A stretch of 64,000 bases of DNA from Corbicula japonica (GCA_038501625.1 JAZAYU010000034.1:2046001-2110000); one strand, 5' to 3'. Positions 1 to 12,987 are shown, counted from the first letter of the stretch. The notes: generated by a model from the sequence alone, not told the origin. Numbers and translations: made by a program.

Positions 1-81
1 TACAAACTTTTACTTAATTCTGAGATACTACCAATTCATAAAGGTCTAAGAATAGAATTTTCCCGTTCTTTGTGTTTTTCG

Positions 82-211
82 ATAGTATATAGCAATGCAA
101 TACGACCATTCCTATTGTACTTGGTGTTTTTATTTCTTTTCCTACCTATGAATTACTTGAATATGGGATAAATAATTTATTTTCGTTTGAACGCAGTGAA
201 TTAGAAAATAA
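82..211. repeat. 130-bp direct repeat, copy 1
   Basis: Identical by eye to 2846-2975. The pair brackets the CCAAT-rich tandem array, and the second copy abuts the RT element. Confidence 0.8.
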
Positions 212-1599
212 ATGTATTTATCCACGTTTCTATGTAATTCATCTCATGTATGCTTCAAGGTTATTGGTTGTGAGGATTCACGAAATTCTCGTGCAGTGTC
301 ATTATATATGGTGTAAACCTTGGATAAAATTCATTCGAGTCGTCGCATTGCTATTGTACAGACATATTAAATATTTCTAATTTCCCGTCCCACCCACCCT
401 CATTTTATGTGTTTGATTTCACCATTTGCGAAGACGGTTAGAACTCCGTTAACACTTTTGTACACTTTTAGTTGATAGGTAGCAGCTTAATTACCTTATT
501 TGTCTCATTTTGTTTCTACGATTGTTATCAAGATTTGGTAGTTTGCATTAAAAGTCACTTAGAAGTTATGAAAGATAAATTTCAAATGATTCTTTTCGTA
601 ATTAGAATGGTTCGTAATTTTTGACGTATATATCAAACGCTTATCAGAAGCTGCATTGGACTGAGAACATTTTCTACAATTTTATGTGAACAAGCCACTT
701 GGCTGAAAGTTAGATTGTGCGTTCTGTTATTTTGTGTTTGGGTATGTTTGCTTCGATTCTGATCAATCGCCTCTTGGCGAAAGTGTGCGATATATCCTAT
801 TGTGTTTGTTTAGACAAAACAATCACTTTACTAAATCAGTAGTTCAACATAACATTGCATTGAACCGGATGTGTTTTGTTTTCATTAGAGGCTGATGTGG
901 CCTTAATCTCGCTACTGGAGTAAAATTTTATGCGCACTTGGCGTTTAATTATATTCATTTGCATCAATATTACGTTTCCACTTGGCGCTGTATTAGCGTG
1001 GATGTGTTTGGTTCGATTCTCATGGTGTATAACGAATTCCGAAATCGCCACTTAGTCTAAAATTTAAGTGTCACTTGCCAAGAATGGCATTTGTTCGAAA
1101 CAAGAAAAGCAACTTGACTAACATTTCAGCATATTTCATTGCATTTGCTTAAATGCGTCTTGATTTTAAGTTACCGTGAAAATTAGAAATTGTATAATTT
1201 AAATTTTATCTTGATTAAGATCAGTAGTTATTGGAAGAATAATTTGACACGATTTACACGTGGAATTGGATATATTTTCTACGATTAAAACGATAAGGAC
1301 GAAGAAAACTTCTTGGCGGAGAATGTAGCATTTTAATTGATTTGGCCAAAATATTTGATTTTAATGGACTGATCTCCCATAACCTGACAAAATGTGAACG
1401 CTATATGCGATTCGATTTAGAGAAAAGATTAGCCACTTCATTTAAAAATAATCGAAAAACGCTTAACATGAAATTGATAAGCATGATGATTTTTTGGACT
1501 GCAAATTTAACCACTTGGCGCTGTTAATTTGACTTAGAAGTGTTTGATTGCATTAACTTAAATAAGGAGTTGTTTTAAACCCGCCAATTGGCTTAAAAT
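212..1599. other. AT-rich DNA with scattered outlying 'cacttggcgc' motifs, no gene
   Basis: Motifs near 693, 936, 976, 1049, 1068 and 1511 look like eroded members of the array that follows. Short open frames are not supported. Confidence 0.5.
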
Positions 1600-2520
1600 T
1601 GAAGTGTAGCTTGGTGCTGTTTTGTAATTTGATTTGCTAAGAGAATAGCCGATTGGAATTAGATTGAGGTGTCACTTGGCGCTGTGTAGCCGGGAAATTG
1701 TTATGCCGATTGGCGAGGTAGTGCCGATTGGCGCTGTATTTAAATGGAATTGCGTTTTGAAGACTAGCCGATTGGCATGAAAGTGAGTGCCACTTGGCGC
1801 GGCATTGGTTGTATTTAACTCGATTATCAGGTTAACGATTTGAGTGATAACTCGCCATGTGGCGTGAAATTGAAGTGCCGATTGGCGCTGTAGTGCCGAT
1901 TGGCGCTGTGTTAGGAATATTTTTTTGAAGACTAGCCGATTGGCTTGAAAGTGAATGTCATTTGGTGAAGCTTTGGTTGTGTTCAGTTTGATTATCAGAT
2001 GATATTGCCCCTCCTGGGAGCGAACCTCGCCACGTGGCGTAAAATTGAAGCGCCGAGTGGCGCTGTAGTGCCGATTGGCGCTGTGTTGGAATTGTATTGT
2101 TTTGTGAAAGACTAGCCGATTGGCTTGAAAGTGAATGCCATTTGGCGCTGCATTGGTAGTGTTTAGTTTGATTATCAGATATTGCCCCTCCTGGGAACGA
2201 ACCTCGCCACGTGGCGTAAAATTGAAGTGCCGATTGGCGCTGTAGTGCCGATTGGCGCTGTGTTGGAATGGAATTGTTTTGTGAAAGACTAGCCGACTGG
2301 CTTGAAAGTGAGTGCCGTTTGGCGCTGCATTGGTAGTGTTTAGTTTGATTATCAGATATTGCCCCTCCTGGGAACGAACCTCGCCACGTGGCGTAAAATT
2401 GAAGTGCCGATTGGCGCTGTAGTGCCGATTGGCGCTGTGATGGAATGAAGTTGTTTTTGTGGAAGACTAGCCGACTGGCTTGAAAGTGAGTGCCACTTGG
2501 CGCTGGATTGTCTGACTTTA
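1600..2520. repeat. Tandem array, about 190-bp units, with 'gccgattggcgctgt' subrepeats
   Basis: About five higher-order units each contain 'cctcgccacgtggcgtaaaattgaag', a doubled GCCGATTGGCGCTGT, and 'gactagccgattggcttgaaagtga'. Degenerate single motifs (cacttggcgc) extend back to about 690. Every ATTGG is a reversed CCAAT box. Confidence 0.8.
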
Positions 2521-2845
2521 ATTGTTCTTAATGTAAGCGAGTTAAGTCGAATGTAAAAAGTTGAATAAGATGATAGGAATCTACACAAAGACGTTTAGTT
2601 AAATTTTGGCGTTTTATGTTTCATTATTTTAACTTTGGGCGCAGATTATTAGCAAACAATACTGGCTGTTTTTCTTTTGCATATGTATAAGATGATTTTA
2701 TTTTTCTATTCAAGTAGGTTCTGGATGATAATAGACATTCATTGCAGCAGGCTCGAGGATTCCGGTTGTGCGGCTTGACTTGAACCAAGACGAGGATGCA
2801 GGAAAGATGGGCTAATAGACGTTAATGAAATGTTGTCGTTGAAAT

Positions 2846-2975
2846 ATAGTATATAGCAATGCAATACGACCATTCCTATTGTACTTGGTGTTTTTATTTC
2901 TTTTCCTACCTATGAATTACTTGAATATGGGATAAATAATTTATTTTCGTTTGAACGCAGTGAATTAGAAAATAA
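2846..2975. repeat. 130-bp direct repeat, copy 2
   Basis: Identical by eye to 82-211. Ends exactly where RT copy 1 begins, sharing ATAA at the junction. Confidence 0.8.
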
Positions 2976-3622
2976 TAACCATTTTCCATCACTGGTTAAT
3001 AAGATTTATCCTAAAGAACTACAGCTCAATAAAGCGAACACTTCAGAAAAGCAAGCAAACTTTCTTGATTTAAATCTATCCATTGAAAATGGTTACGTCA
3101 CTACTAAAATTTATGATAAAAGAGATGATTTTAATTTTAATATAGTAAATTTTCCGTTTCTAGACGGCGATGTTCCTCGTGCAACTTCTTACGGGGTTTT
3201 TATCTCACAACTTGTTCGCTTTTCAAGAGCTTGCAACGATGTGAATGATTTCAATGAACGTAATCTTTGCATTACAGAAAAACTTTTAAAACAAGGTTAT
3301 CGGTATCACAAATTAAGGAAAACCTTTTTGCAAGTTTTATCGCCGATATCCAGATCTAATTAATAAATACAGGTGCAGTTTAAAATCACTATTGCAACAA
3401 GGTATTTCACAGCCAGTTTTTTATGGAGATTTATTTTATAAACTTAAGAAGATAAAAGGCGATGTTAATTTCTCCCGGTTATTCGTAAAAACCATCTGTA
3501 AATTTAAAAAGAAAGGTTACCAACATGATATTTTACAGCGCTCTGCAGGCCTGGTGATTAACCCATCTACAGTTGATCATTATGCTTACCTCTTTGGTTG
3601 CACGACGGTGGCAGGGGTTTAA
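2972..3622 (+). pseudogene. Reverse-transcriptase fragment (copy 1), frameshifted
   Basis: Nearly identical to the copy at 4640-5290 with a period of about 1668 bp. It starts abruptly after the YLDD box at a junction with the 2846-2975 repeat. One extra T in a T run near 3327 shifts the frame, leaving an open tail 3392-3622 that ends in the same TTVAGV-stop. Dead copy. Confidence 0.7.
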
Positions 3623-4462
3623 GAGTTTATGAAAGTTTATGGGGAAATCTTTTCTGAAAAGAACCTAGAAGCTCGACTTGTTTCTTTTATCCCTGTCATC
3701 GTGTTCTTGCTGATTTTACTCCAGGTGCTCTGGTCTCTGTAAGATCATTGAGTACCCGCCCTTTGGCTTTGCAATGCTATTAAATTCTTATGTTTATATG
3801 TTTGTATGCTTTTGCATGCAACATTGTTGAGCTGATCGGTGGGTTGGAGTTATTTCACCAAGACAATTTGTACTTGTTTTGTGATACGAGAACCTGATGG
3901 GGCAAGTGTGAGGTTGGTGCACCCTAGAACCTGGTTTAAACCCCCAGTGGCAATTTGTTTTGCCACTGACCGTTCCAAGGCGGTAACCCCTCTGGTTCTC
4001 ACTTCCGTTATTTGTTTGTGGCGTAAATTTTGAAACTGATTTTTGTAATACCATGCTCTCTTTTCCTCTCTACTTTTTGGCTGTGTGGGGAGGCTGTGTA
4101 TGCTGGATGTGGCCATTCCTGATATGCATATTTCATTTTTTTTTAATAATTGTCCTTTAAAATGCCCATTGAAAACCGACCGATTTAAGCTCCATTTAAT
4201 TGCAGTAACCCGAACCAAAAGCGGTTTGCGGTCGCCCATCATCAGTACCACACGACCCAATCCTAATTTCGGGTCACTGCATTTAAATGGCGCTATCATG
4301 GAGTTCCAAGTACGAGCACCAAAAACGACTGTATAACGTTTTCGCACTTAGAAATTTTGCGCTGTGTTTTTTTCAGTGGTTTTACACCCACCCTGGCGAT
4401 TCCCGACGGTCTAAGGCTCTGAAACTCCGGATATAAGCTCACCTCAGAGGTCTCTAAACACC

Positions 4463-5290
4463 GTGCAATTTTCAAAGAGATTGGATTATTCGAACGGTAC
4501 ATTATCAAGAGAAAACTGCCTAAAAAACTGGCATTTTACGCTTAATAATTTTATGTTATCTCTTTCTACCGAACATCAAGATGATATTATTACAGCTTTT
4601 AACAACACATCGAGGTACCTTGATGATTTATTAAATGTAGATAATAACCATTTTCCATCACTGGTTAATAAGATTTATCCTAAAGAACTACAGCTCAATA
4701 AAGCGAACACTTCAGAAAAGCAAGCAAACTTTCTTGATTTAAATCTATCCATTGAAAATGGTTACGTCACTACTAAAATTTATGATAAAAGAGATGATTT
4801 TAATTTTAATATAGTAAATTTTCCGTTTCTAGACGGCGATGTTCCTCGTGCAACTTCTTACGGGGTTTATATCTCACAACTTGTTCGCTTTTCAAGAGCT
4901 TGCAACGATGTGAATGATTTCAATGAACGTAATCTTTGCATTACAGAAAAACTTTTAAAACAAGGTTATCGGTATCACAAATTAAGGAAAACCTTTTGCA
5001 AGTTTTATCGCCGATATCCAGATCTAATTAATAAATACAGGTGCAGTTTAAAATCACTATTGCAACAAGGTATTTCACAGCCAGTTTTTTATGGAGATTT
5101 ATTTTATAAACTTAAGAAGATAAAAGGCGATGTTAATTTCTCCCGGTTATTCGTAAAAACCATCTGTAAATTTAAAAAGAAAGGTTACCAACATGATATT
5201 TTACAGCGCTCTGCAGGCCTGGTGATTAACCCATCTACAGTTGATCATTATGCTTACCTCTTTGGTTGCACGACGGTGGCAGGGGTTTAA
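4463..5290 (+). pseudogene. Reverse-transcriptase C-terminal half, 5'-truncated retroelement (copy 2)
   Basis: An open frame of 275 codons carries the RT active-site box YLDD at residues 52-55 (SRYLDDLLNVDNN). It continues into a thumb-like region with YDKRDDFNFNIVNFPF and YGVYISQLVRFSRACND, typical of a retroelement RT family widespread in marine invertebrates. The RT fingers and palm motifs before YLDD are missing; the first 45 or so residues are derived from the element's own tail repeat, so the element is 5'-truncated. No GIY-YIG or other endonuclease follows the stop. The tandem, partial-unit arrangement suggests a Penelope-like element, but the class is not certain. It is not a functional polymerase as it stands. 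Confidence 0.7.
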
Positions 5291-6880
5291 GAGTTTATGA
5301 AAGTTTATGGGGAAATCTTTTCTGAAAAGAACCTAGAAGCTCGACTTGTTTCTTTTATCCCTGTCATCGTGTTCTTGCTGATTTTACTCCAGGTGCTCTG
5401 GTCTCTGTAAGATCATTGAGTACCCGCCCTTTGGCTTTGCAATGCTATTAAATTCTTATGTTTATATGTTTGTATGCTTTTGCATGCAACATTGTTGAGC
5501 TGATGGGTGGGTTGGAGTTATTTCACCAAGACAATTTGTACTTGTTTTGTGATACGAGAACCTGATGGGGCAAGTGTGAGGTTGGTGCACCCTAGAACCT
5601 GGTTTAAACCCCCAGTGGCAATTTGTTTTGCCACTGACCGTTCCAAGGCGGTAACCCCTCTGGTTCTCACTTCCGTTATTTGTTTGTGGCGTAAATTTTG
5701 AAACTGATTTTTGTAATACCATGCTCTCTTTTCCTCTCTACTTTTTGGCTGTGTGGGGAGGCTGTGTATGCTGGATGTGGCCATTCCTGATATGCATATT
5801 TCATTTTTTTAAAATAATTGTCCTTTAAAATGCCCATTGAAAACCGACCGATTTAAGCTCCATTTAATTGCAGTAACCCGAACCAAAAGCGGTTCCGGTC
5901 GCCCATCATCAGTACCACACGACCCAATCCTAATTTCGGGTCACTGCATTTAAATGGCGCTATCATGGGGGTTCCAAGTACGAGCACCAAAAACGACTAT
6001 ATAACGTTTTCGCACTTAGAAATTTTGCGCTGTGTTTTTTTTTTCAGTGGTTTTACACCCGCCCTGGCGATTCCCGACGGTCTAGAGCTCTGAAACTCCG
6101 GACATAAGCTCACCTCAGAGGTCTCTAAACACCGTGCAATTTTCAAAGAGATTGGATTATTCGAACGGTACTTTATCTAGGGAAAACTGCCTAAAAAACT
6201 GACCTTTTTCGACTTAGAAATTTTACGCTGTGTTTTTTAGTGGTTTTTGTGGTGGTTTTACACCCGCCCTTGCGATTCCCGACGGTCTAGAGCTCTGAAA
6301 CTCCGGACATAAGTTTACCTCAGAGGTCTCTAAACACCGTGCAATTTTCAAAGAGATTGGATTATTCGAACGGTACTTTATCAAGAGAAAACTGCCTAAA
6401 AAAACTGGCATTTTACGCTTAATAATTGTCCTTTGAAATGCCCATTGAAAACCGACCGATTTAAGCTCCATTTAATTGCAGTAACCCGAACCAAAAGCGG
6501 TTCCGGTCGCCCATCATCAGTACCACACGACCCAATCCTAATTTCGGGTCACTGCATTTAAATGGCGCTATCATGGGGGTTCCAAGTACGAGCACCAAAA
6601 ACGACTGTATAACGTTTTCGCACTTAGAAATTAGCGCTGTGTTTTTTTCAGTGGTTTTACACCCGCCCTGGCGATTCCCGACGGTCTAGAGCTCTGAAAC
6701 TCCGGACATAAGTTCACCTCAGAGGTCTCTAAACACCGTGCAATTTTCAAAGAGATTGGATTATTCGAACGGTACTATATCTAGGGAAAACTGCCTAAAA
6801 ACGGACATTTTGCGACTTAGAAATTTTACGCTGTGTTTTTTAGTGGTTTTTTGGTGGTTTTACTGGCTGAAAGTGAGACT

Positions 6881-7205
6881 GGTCAAAATACTTGAGATTT
6901 GAGACTGCTTTTGTCACGTGATAATACGCTGGATGTCGAGGTTTCCCGCGTATTATCACGTGACAAAACCAGTCTCAAATCTCAAGTATCTAATCGGCTG
7001 AATAGGAGACTGGTCAAAACACTCGAGATTTGAGACTGGTTTTGTCACGTGATAATACGCTGGATGTCGAGGGCTCCCACGTATTATCACGTGACAAAAC
7101 CAGTCCCAAATCTCAAGTATATAATCGGCTGAATAGGAGACTGGTCTAAACACTCGAGATTTGAGACTGGTTTTGTCAAGTGATAATACGCTGGATGTCT
7201 AGGTC
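6881..7205. repeat. Array of foldback units, about 130 bp, 2.5 copies
   Basis: Units begin 'gagactggtcaaaa'. Each contains CACGTGATAATACGC...GCGTATTATCACGTG arms and the 'caaatctcaagtat' arm of the dispersed MITE family. Each unit is a near-complete palindrome. Confidence 0.75.
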
Positions 7206-7605
7206 TTTAAGTGCAAAATACCATGTTTAAATATGAAGAGTTGTATTTATTGGTAATTTTTATCAAACAGTTACGAATAACGTTAAATACAAAATTTTCA
7301 TGCGTTTTCTTGGTAAAGAAGATGTTTGGCAACAATTTAGTTTTTAAGAACAGATATTTCACAACACAGATTGCCTAACTGAGATGCAGAATGCAGTGAT
7401 CACGAATTAAAGGTGTACTTTCGAAATAGAGCAGGGCCCAAAATCAGGAAACCAGTCTCAAACAGTTACATAAGATATAAAATACAAATACGTTTACTTG
7501 ATAATGTAGAAGACTGGCAAAATTTAAGATGTGCTAGCTAAGGAACAGAATGCAGTGATAATGAAGCTTGAAAATGTGACTTCGGTGATGTTTGACAAGT
7601 TTTAT

Positions 7606-7745
7606 TTCTGTGCCAAAGATCTTGAACTAAATCAGGTGACAAACCTAAAACCTCAAGCATCTAATTGGCTGAAATGACGTTTTGTCGCCATTGCAGCAAA
7701 TCAGATGCTTGAAATTTGAGACTGGTCTTATTATCATAGACCCTG
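7606..7745. mobile_element. Decayed foldback MITE
   Basis: Contains 'cctcaagcatctaattggctgaaat' and the matching right arm 'aaatcagatgcttgaaatttgagactggtc'. The ends are eroded. Confidence 0.6.
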
Positions 7746-8359
7746 CTCTTTTTTTAAAGAACACATGTAATCTACTATTTGTCTAAATCATAAATTAAAA
7801 CATGGCTACATAAATAAAACTAAACTAAAATTTATAACACAACACTGCAAAAGATCTAATGTCTGCTATGAAGATAGTTTTATGTTTCAAGTTTTATACA
7901 GTGTTGCAATGGCAAAATTTTCTTTAGTTCCTTTTTACAAATTTGCCACTGTTAACATTGCCTACAATTTTTTTTTCTTAATTAGTTAAAATGTTCCTTA
8001 ATTCGCAAATTACTTATTTAAAAACTGATAATCAATATAAATTTCCACAATGTTTTTGTCATGCAAAAGCGAAAAATATTATCTTGGGCAAATATTTATA
8101 CAAACAAGAACCAATAAAGTTATGTAATTTTAACCTTCAATATTCTGTTCAGAAATACAATGCATCTCTCAATATAAGAAAAAGAAGCAAATGTTGGATT
8201 GCATTTTTGGTTCAGAACCGTAGGCATGCAGCACGTATATTGCAATAACCCTTTTTATTAATTAACTATCTCATTTTGGCCCAGTAATTCTCATATTGGC
8301 CAAGTTTAAGCTTCTTATGAATTCGATGTTTTTTATTTTGTTAAATAAAAAAATGGTCA
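7746..8359. other. AT-rich intergenic DNA, no gene seen
   Basis: A short plus-strand open frame at 7991-8248 has no recognisable features. Confidence 0.4.
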
Positions 8360-8490
8360 TTGATCAAGTGAATTCACATTGGTTATGTTATTGGACCTCG
8401 GGCAGACATATTAGCCCTCATCCTTCGGCCTAGGGCATCTATGACACCCTTGTCCCAATAACAATGCCGATATGAATTCACTTGATTTAT
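8360..8490. repeat. Imperfect inverted repeat element
   Basis: Left arm 'gatcaagtgaattcacat' with 'ttatgttattgg'; right arm 'ccaataacaatgccgatatgaattcacttgat'. Loop is GC-richer than the surroundings. Likely a small foldback element. Confidence 0.6.
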
Positions 8491-9248
8491 AACATAATAC
8501 AGAACGTCTCAAATAGTCACTACAAAACATACCAGTAAATATGACAGTTCAAATAACTTTCGAAATATACTACTCAAAATTTGATAGGGATCGATTTCCT
8601 TTTTATTCCGAATTATTGCCCCTACCAAGATTCAACTGCTGTTCAGCTTCAACAGTTTGTCGGCTCATTCTTTCTTTGGCACAAAGCTGATGTGATATGA
8701 ACACATTTTCAGAGTCACAGAAGTTTCTCAGAAATCTTATTTATACTAGATATGTTCAATAAGTAAAAACATAAATCCCATGGTGTTTGCAGAATGACAC
8801 TGAATTCACAAATTCATAATTCCTCTGATGATTTATGAAGAGCGTTTTCCACTGGTAATATGTTTTTTCAACACACGTGACAATGTTTTCCTGGATCGCA
8901 TTATCTGTTATGGCTGGGTATACAATATGTCCGAGGTAACATCGAAGCCACTGTAGCAATATAAAAACACACTAATTTAGTAATTTAATACTTTATAGAT
9001 GACCTGATATAATAATCACACAAAATATTTTTAAATGTTTTACCATTAAAATTAAATTGTAATGTTAACTGGAAATTAACAAGGGGTCCATGTAAAAAGT
9101 GTAAATGAAAGCAGACATTGTTTTGTATATTTCTGACTTTTAAATTGACATTTTTTACATAGCATGATGACTGGGTTTCATATTTTTACTGATGTAAAGT
9201 TCCCCGCACTTTTAATCACTGGTATCCCTATAAGAACTGAGCAGTGAA
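8491..9248. other. No gene or clear repeat seen
   Basis: AT-rich. A minus-strand open frame at 8756-8959 lacks splice or protein-family support. Confidence 0.4.
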
Positions 9249-9251
9249 CAG

Positions 9252-9351
9252 GCCCCAAGATTAAAAAACTGAGAACAGAAACAGGTATCAAATGACAAGG
9301 ATCTTGAGATGCATGACTGGTTTCAAATCTCAGTTTTAATAATTATCAGCA
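9252..9351. mobile_element. Degenerate foldback MITE flanked by CAG
   Basis: Left end GCCCCAAGATTA, right end AATTATCAGCA. CAG flanks both sides (9249-9251 and 9352-9354) in the same orientation. Confidence 0.55.
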
Positions 9352-9895
9352 CAGACAATGGGAAGATGTTTTCAGTCAACCCATGTTATAAAAGTGAGAT
9401 TTCCTTCAGCAAGCCTTCCATTTTATGTCATTTTGGCGTCGGAGGGAGAGCGATGGCTCAATATGGGAGGAAATACTGCTTCGTTTTACCTTGTATGTTT
9501 CCAGTCACATTTGTGGATGCCTGGAGGATGATTTTTTTTATAGTTGTCCAAAGATGGTACCCACACATAATGCACTCTCGGTGAATTTAAACATTCACAC
9601 TTTTTTTAACCTGGATTTTTTTCAGAAAATAATTAAATTTCCAAGATTTTATGTATTTCGAATATGAACATGCTATTTATTATCGCTTTACACGAAAAAC
9701 ACATCATAGCAAATGCATAAAATGAATTATGTGATAATTTTTATTTGACGCGTTTTTTAAGAAGCAGAAATCATAAAATGTGCCCGATTACTGTGGAGAT
9801 GCCAAAATATCTGCCTATCTTTAGTATACTATAAATAATTATATTATTTAAGAGAACTTAGGGAGTGCGTGTTTTAATGGACCGAGTGTGTATTA

Positions 9896-10146
9896 TGTGA
9901 CTGCTGCTTGTTGTCGGTTTCTTCTAGGCAGTCTGCCTTGTGACTGCTTCTTGTTGTCGGTTTCTTCTAGGCAATCTGCCTTGTGACTGTTACTTGTTGT
10001 CGGTTTCTTCTAAGCAGTCTGCCTTGTGACTGTTACTTGTTGTCGGTTTCTTCTAGGCAATCTGCCTTGTGACTGTTACTTGTTGTCAGTTTCTTCTAGG
10101 CAATCTGCCTTGTGACTGCTACTTGTTGTCGGTTTCTTCTAGGCTG
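9896..10146. repeat. 46-bp tandem repeat, about 5.5 copies
   Basis: Unit 'tgtgactgttacttgttgtcggtttcttctaggcaatctgcct'. Each unit holds the inverted pair AGGCA...TGCCT. No open frame runs through it convincingly. Confidence 0.85.
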
Positions 10147-12060
10147 TCTGTCTGAAATTGTGGTATCGGTTTTAGTTAAACAGATTATCGTACATTTTTA
10201 CACTCTACAAATCTCATATTTAAATCACACAAATTTATAAGCTTATTTAGTGATTGTTCCAAGTAGAATCTATAAATAACCTATAAATAGTTGATATATT
10301 AACAATTACCAAATGGAAAGCAATAAATTCTGTATGAATGTGTGATTGACTAGAAACGCGTTTTTGCATGTCTGTATGGTTGCTACCTAAGCCCATTTAC
10401 CAGTTACTATACGAGTAGATATCAATTTGAAATGATTTCTATTCTACTATCACGTTGTAGTTTTCCTGGTGAAATAAGTAACCATTATAAAGTATACTCA
10501 GTTTGCACATAAATCGGATTATAAAAGCAAAGTGTAAAAGTTCAAAGTAAAAACATGGAAATTTTAAGGCTAACCATTATCATCCTTGATAACTTCTGTA
10601 GCACCTGAGGAGTTGTCTTGTACGATCTACACTGTTCTGTTTTGTTAAACGGGATCATGCAAATACAATCCACCTATGAAGGAAAGATCCAAATTATTAG
10701 TGAGGGAAGTTATTAACGACGCCAAATGCTCTAAAATGTACAATTTGTACTAAAACTTATTTCAAACGTTTTGAAACAATAACAAACATAAAAATATTGA
10801 ATAACGCATTTTGACACCAAACACTTTTCAGCGTCATTTTCCATAGACTGTTCTTATACCAGATGCCATTTTAGACGTATGTGCTTATAACATCATCATA
10901 GCAAAGCAGAGTTTACAACAGTACACGCAATTTCTTTACAGGGAAAGAATAATTGACTGTGCTCGTGTGAAAGAATCCTTTTTTTTGTTGTTAAGGAAGG
11001 TTTGCTGTAGACAAGTACCTGACCAGCTTACCATGAATTGCATCGCTGTTGTATTCGTCTTCATTGTTAAACATTCTGACAGGATGATTGTTTCATTGTT
11101 ATATCCAATACGGTATTATTTTGAAAACCATCCTGGTTTATTTCAGACCAAGCAGCTCATCAGTTAGAAAATCCGGAGCATAGGAAAGCCAATGTAAGAC
11201 GATCTTCTGCCTTTGTCACGTCCTTGATCCGTTTCCTAGCAACTTTGAGGATAACTGGTACCACCAACAACCAGGTAATCCATTTGTTGGTAGTTTTGTA
11301 GTCGATTACTTCATCACTCATCGTCGTTTGCAGATTGTCAAAGGACCAAAGTATTCGCTGGAACGCTTTGTTCGATAATTATAATCTGTCGAATGAAAGT
11401 TATTTAGTTGTTATTTACTGGGGTATAACGTTGCCTAGTGGGAGTGCCATCACATGATCATACCAAACTCCTAAAATGACATAACATCTTCATGAAACAA
11501 ACGGAAAAGCATACAAAGCACACAGGATAACAGCCCGGTGGGACAAGAAATAATTTAATATTTGGTGTTAAGATTGTTTGGAGTTGGAACTGCTTTGTTA
11601 CAATTAGCAATTTAATGTCTTCAGTACCTGTCCAACTTTTGCTTATAAACATTTGCAAGTCTGTTGATCTTGGGGCATTGTTTCATTATGGAGTTCTGAC
11701 ATTAGGTACTATTTGTGCGCATCTTCTCCGTTTACATGAGGGCACAAAGTTTGTAAGGACTAAAACTAATATTTCGTTATGATGGAAGATTTTTCGAAAA
11801 CAAAAACAATAAACTTTAGACCCCTTTGAGTTTGTATATTGAATGTGATTCAACCTAAGACGAAAATAATGAACGCCATCATATTTCTCTTCATCTGAAC
11901 AATGCATTTGATAGTGTGTCCATGCAGCACAATAGAAATGCGGTGAGACAAATAAAGCGCTTATAGTATAGACATACTGCTTGCACAAGAAGTGTGACAT
12001 TATGATTGAAATTACTGGCTACTGGTTGTTGGTTGTTTGAATGAACCTCTAAGTACAGGG
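10147..12060. other. AT-rich DNA, no supported gene
   Basis: Open frames at 10967-11167 (+), 11458-11658 (-) and 11686-12000 (-) have no recognisable domain or flanking splice logic. The 3' exon of the micro-exon gene could lie here but was not identified. Confidence 0.35.
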
Positions 12061-12150
12061 ACCAGTCTCAAATCACAAATATCTGATTGGCTTAAATGGC
12101 GACCAGTCGCCATTTCAGCCAATCAGATTCTTGAGATTTGAGACTGGTTT
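12061..12150. mobile_element. Foldback MITE core
   Basis: Both 'accagtctcaaatc' arms and the GGCGACCAGTCGCC centre are intact. The outer 'gcccaaggttataaa' ends are absent. Confidence 0.7.
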
Positions 12151-12638
12151 ACATATTTAGTGTAATGACTTAGGGCCTCCAAGCTATTTCCATTTTCGCG
12201 TTTTATTTATCAATCTTCTTTGTCATGAAGCAATCGTGTGTTTACGTGTTATCGTTATTTAACCTTATAAAATAGCAATAAAATAGAAAAGTATCTTAAC
12301 CTTTAACTCCGATGGAATCAAGTACTGTAACTTTATCGTCTCAAACTTTCAATTTAGTGGTCTGAAATATGAACTATGTCTTCACAACCGGCTTCAAATC
12401 TGAAGTGTATTCTGGAGTTCTGAAATCTATACTGTTTCTGTATCTTCAAAACCTGTAAACAGGACAAAAACTATATGAATAAAAGGCACGTTTTCTGCAA
12501 CTGATATGTTTTCTTGCTATCCACTTTTAATTAAAACAATTCATCTCTTCTCCAAAAGGTAAAAGTACAATCAAATCGTATTGTGAAAGTTTAGAGGCTA
12601 AGGTAGGAGATAAAGAACAAATACAAACCTGGACATAC

Positions 12639-12662
12639 CTTTATTCTTTGTGGAGTCTTCAT
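12639..12662 (-). CDS. 24-nt microexon, last recognised copy
   Basis: Acceptor GTTGTTTTCAG, donor AAAG|GTATGT. Reads DEDSTKNK. No terminal exon with a stop is recognised below this point, so the 3' end of the gene is unresolved. Confidence 0.45.
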
Positions 12663-12779
12663 CTGAAAACAACAAAAACCTAAAATGAAAAAATACTGTT
12701 ACAGAAGTGTCGATATTTACATGATAAATTAACTATGTAGATATTTAGAAAATATAAGAAACAAAAGATAAATACTTGC

Positions 12780-12848
12780 CTTGCTCTTTCCTGTTTGGAT
12801 CCTCATCGGACTGCACACTAAAGAGCAATATTTCGATTTGGACGTCAT
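12780..12848 (-). CDS. 69-nt microexon, phase 1-1, GC donor
   Basis: Acceptor TTGTCGTTTTCAG, GC donor CAAG|GCAAGT at 12778-12779. Reads DDVQIEILLFSVQSDEDPNR then KEQ, all open. Confidence 0.5.
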
Positions 12849-12987
12849 CTGAAAACGACAAATATGAAAAGACATGGTGCCAATAATGAAGTCTCAACAC
12901 TTTCATGATAACGTTTTTATGTATATTTAAAAATGTGAATGTTTAGAGGCTAAGGTAGGAAAAAAACAAATACAAACCTGGTCATAC

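Larger units (their letters stand above)
2972..6860 (+). mobile_element. Tandem array of truncated RT retroelement units and tails
   Basis: Two RT-bearing units are followed by extra tail-only units. A segment of about 190 bp (...TTTTACACCCGCCCTGGCGA... to ...GGAAAACTGCCTAAA) recurs near 4339, 6010, 6207 and 6620. The shared 3' region contains 'cccccagtggcaatttg' and 'cggtaacccctctggttc'. The partial head-to-tail arrangement resembles the pseudo-LTR structure of Penelope-like elements. Minus-strand open frames here (such as 3850-4347) are shadows. Confidence 0.6.

Noticed and set aside
3850..4347. 165-codon minus-strand open frame opposite the RT element
   Set aside because: Antisense to the retroelement tail, repeated in copy 2 in truncated form, with no recognisable domain.
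9896..10146. CRISPR-like direct repeats
   Set aside because: Contiguous 46-bp tandem units without unique spacers, in eukaryotic DNA.
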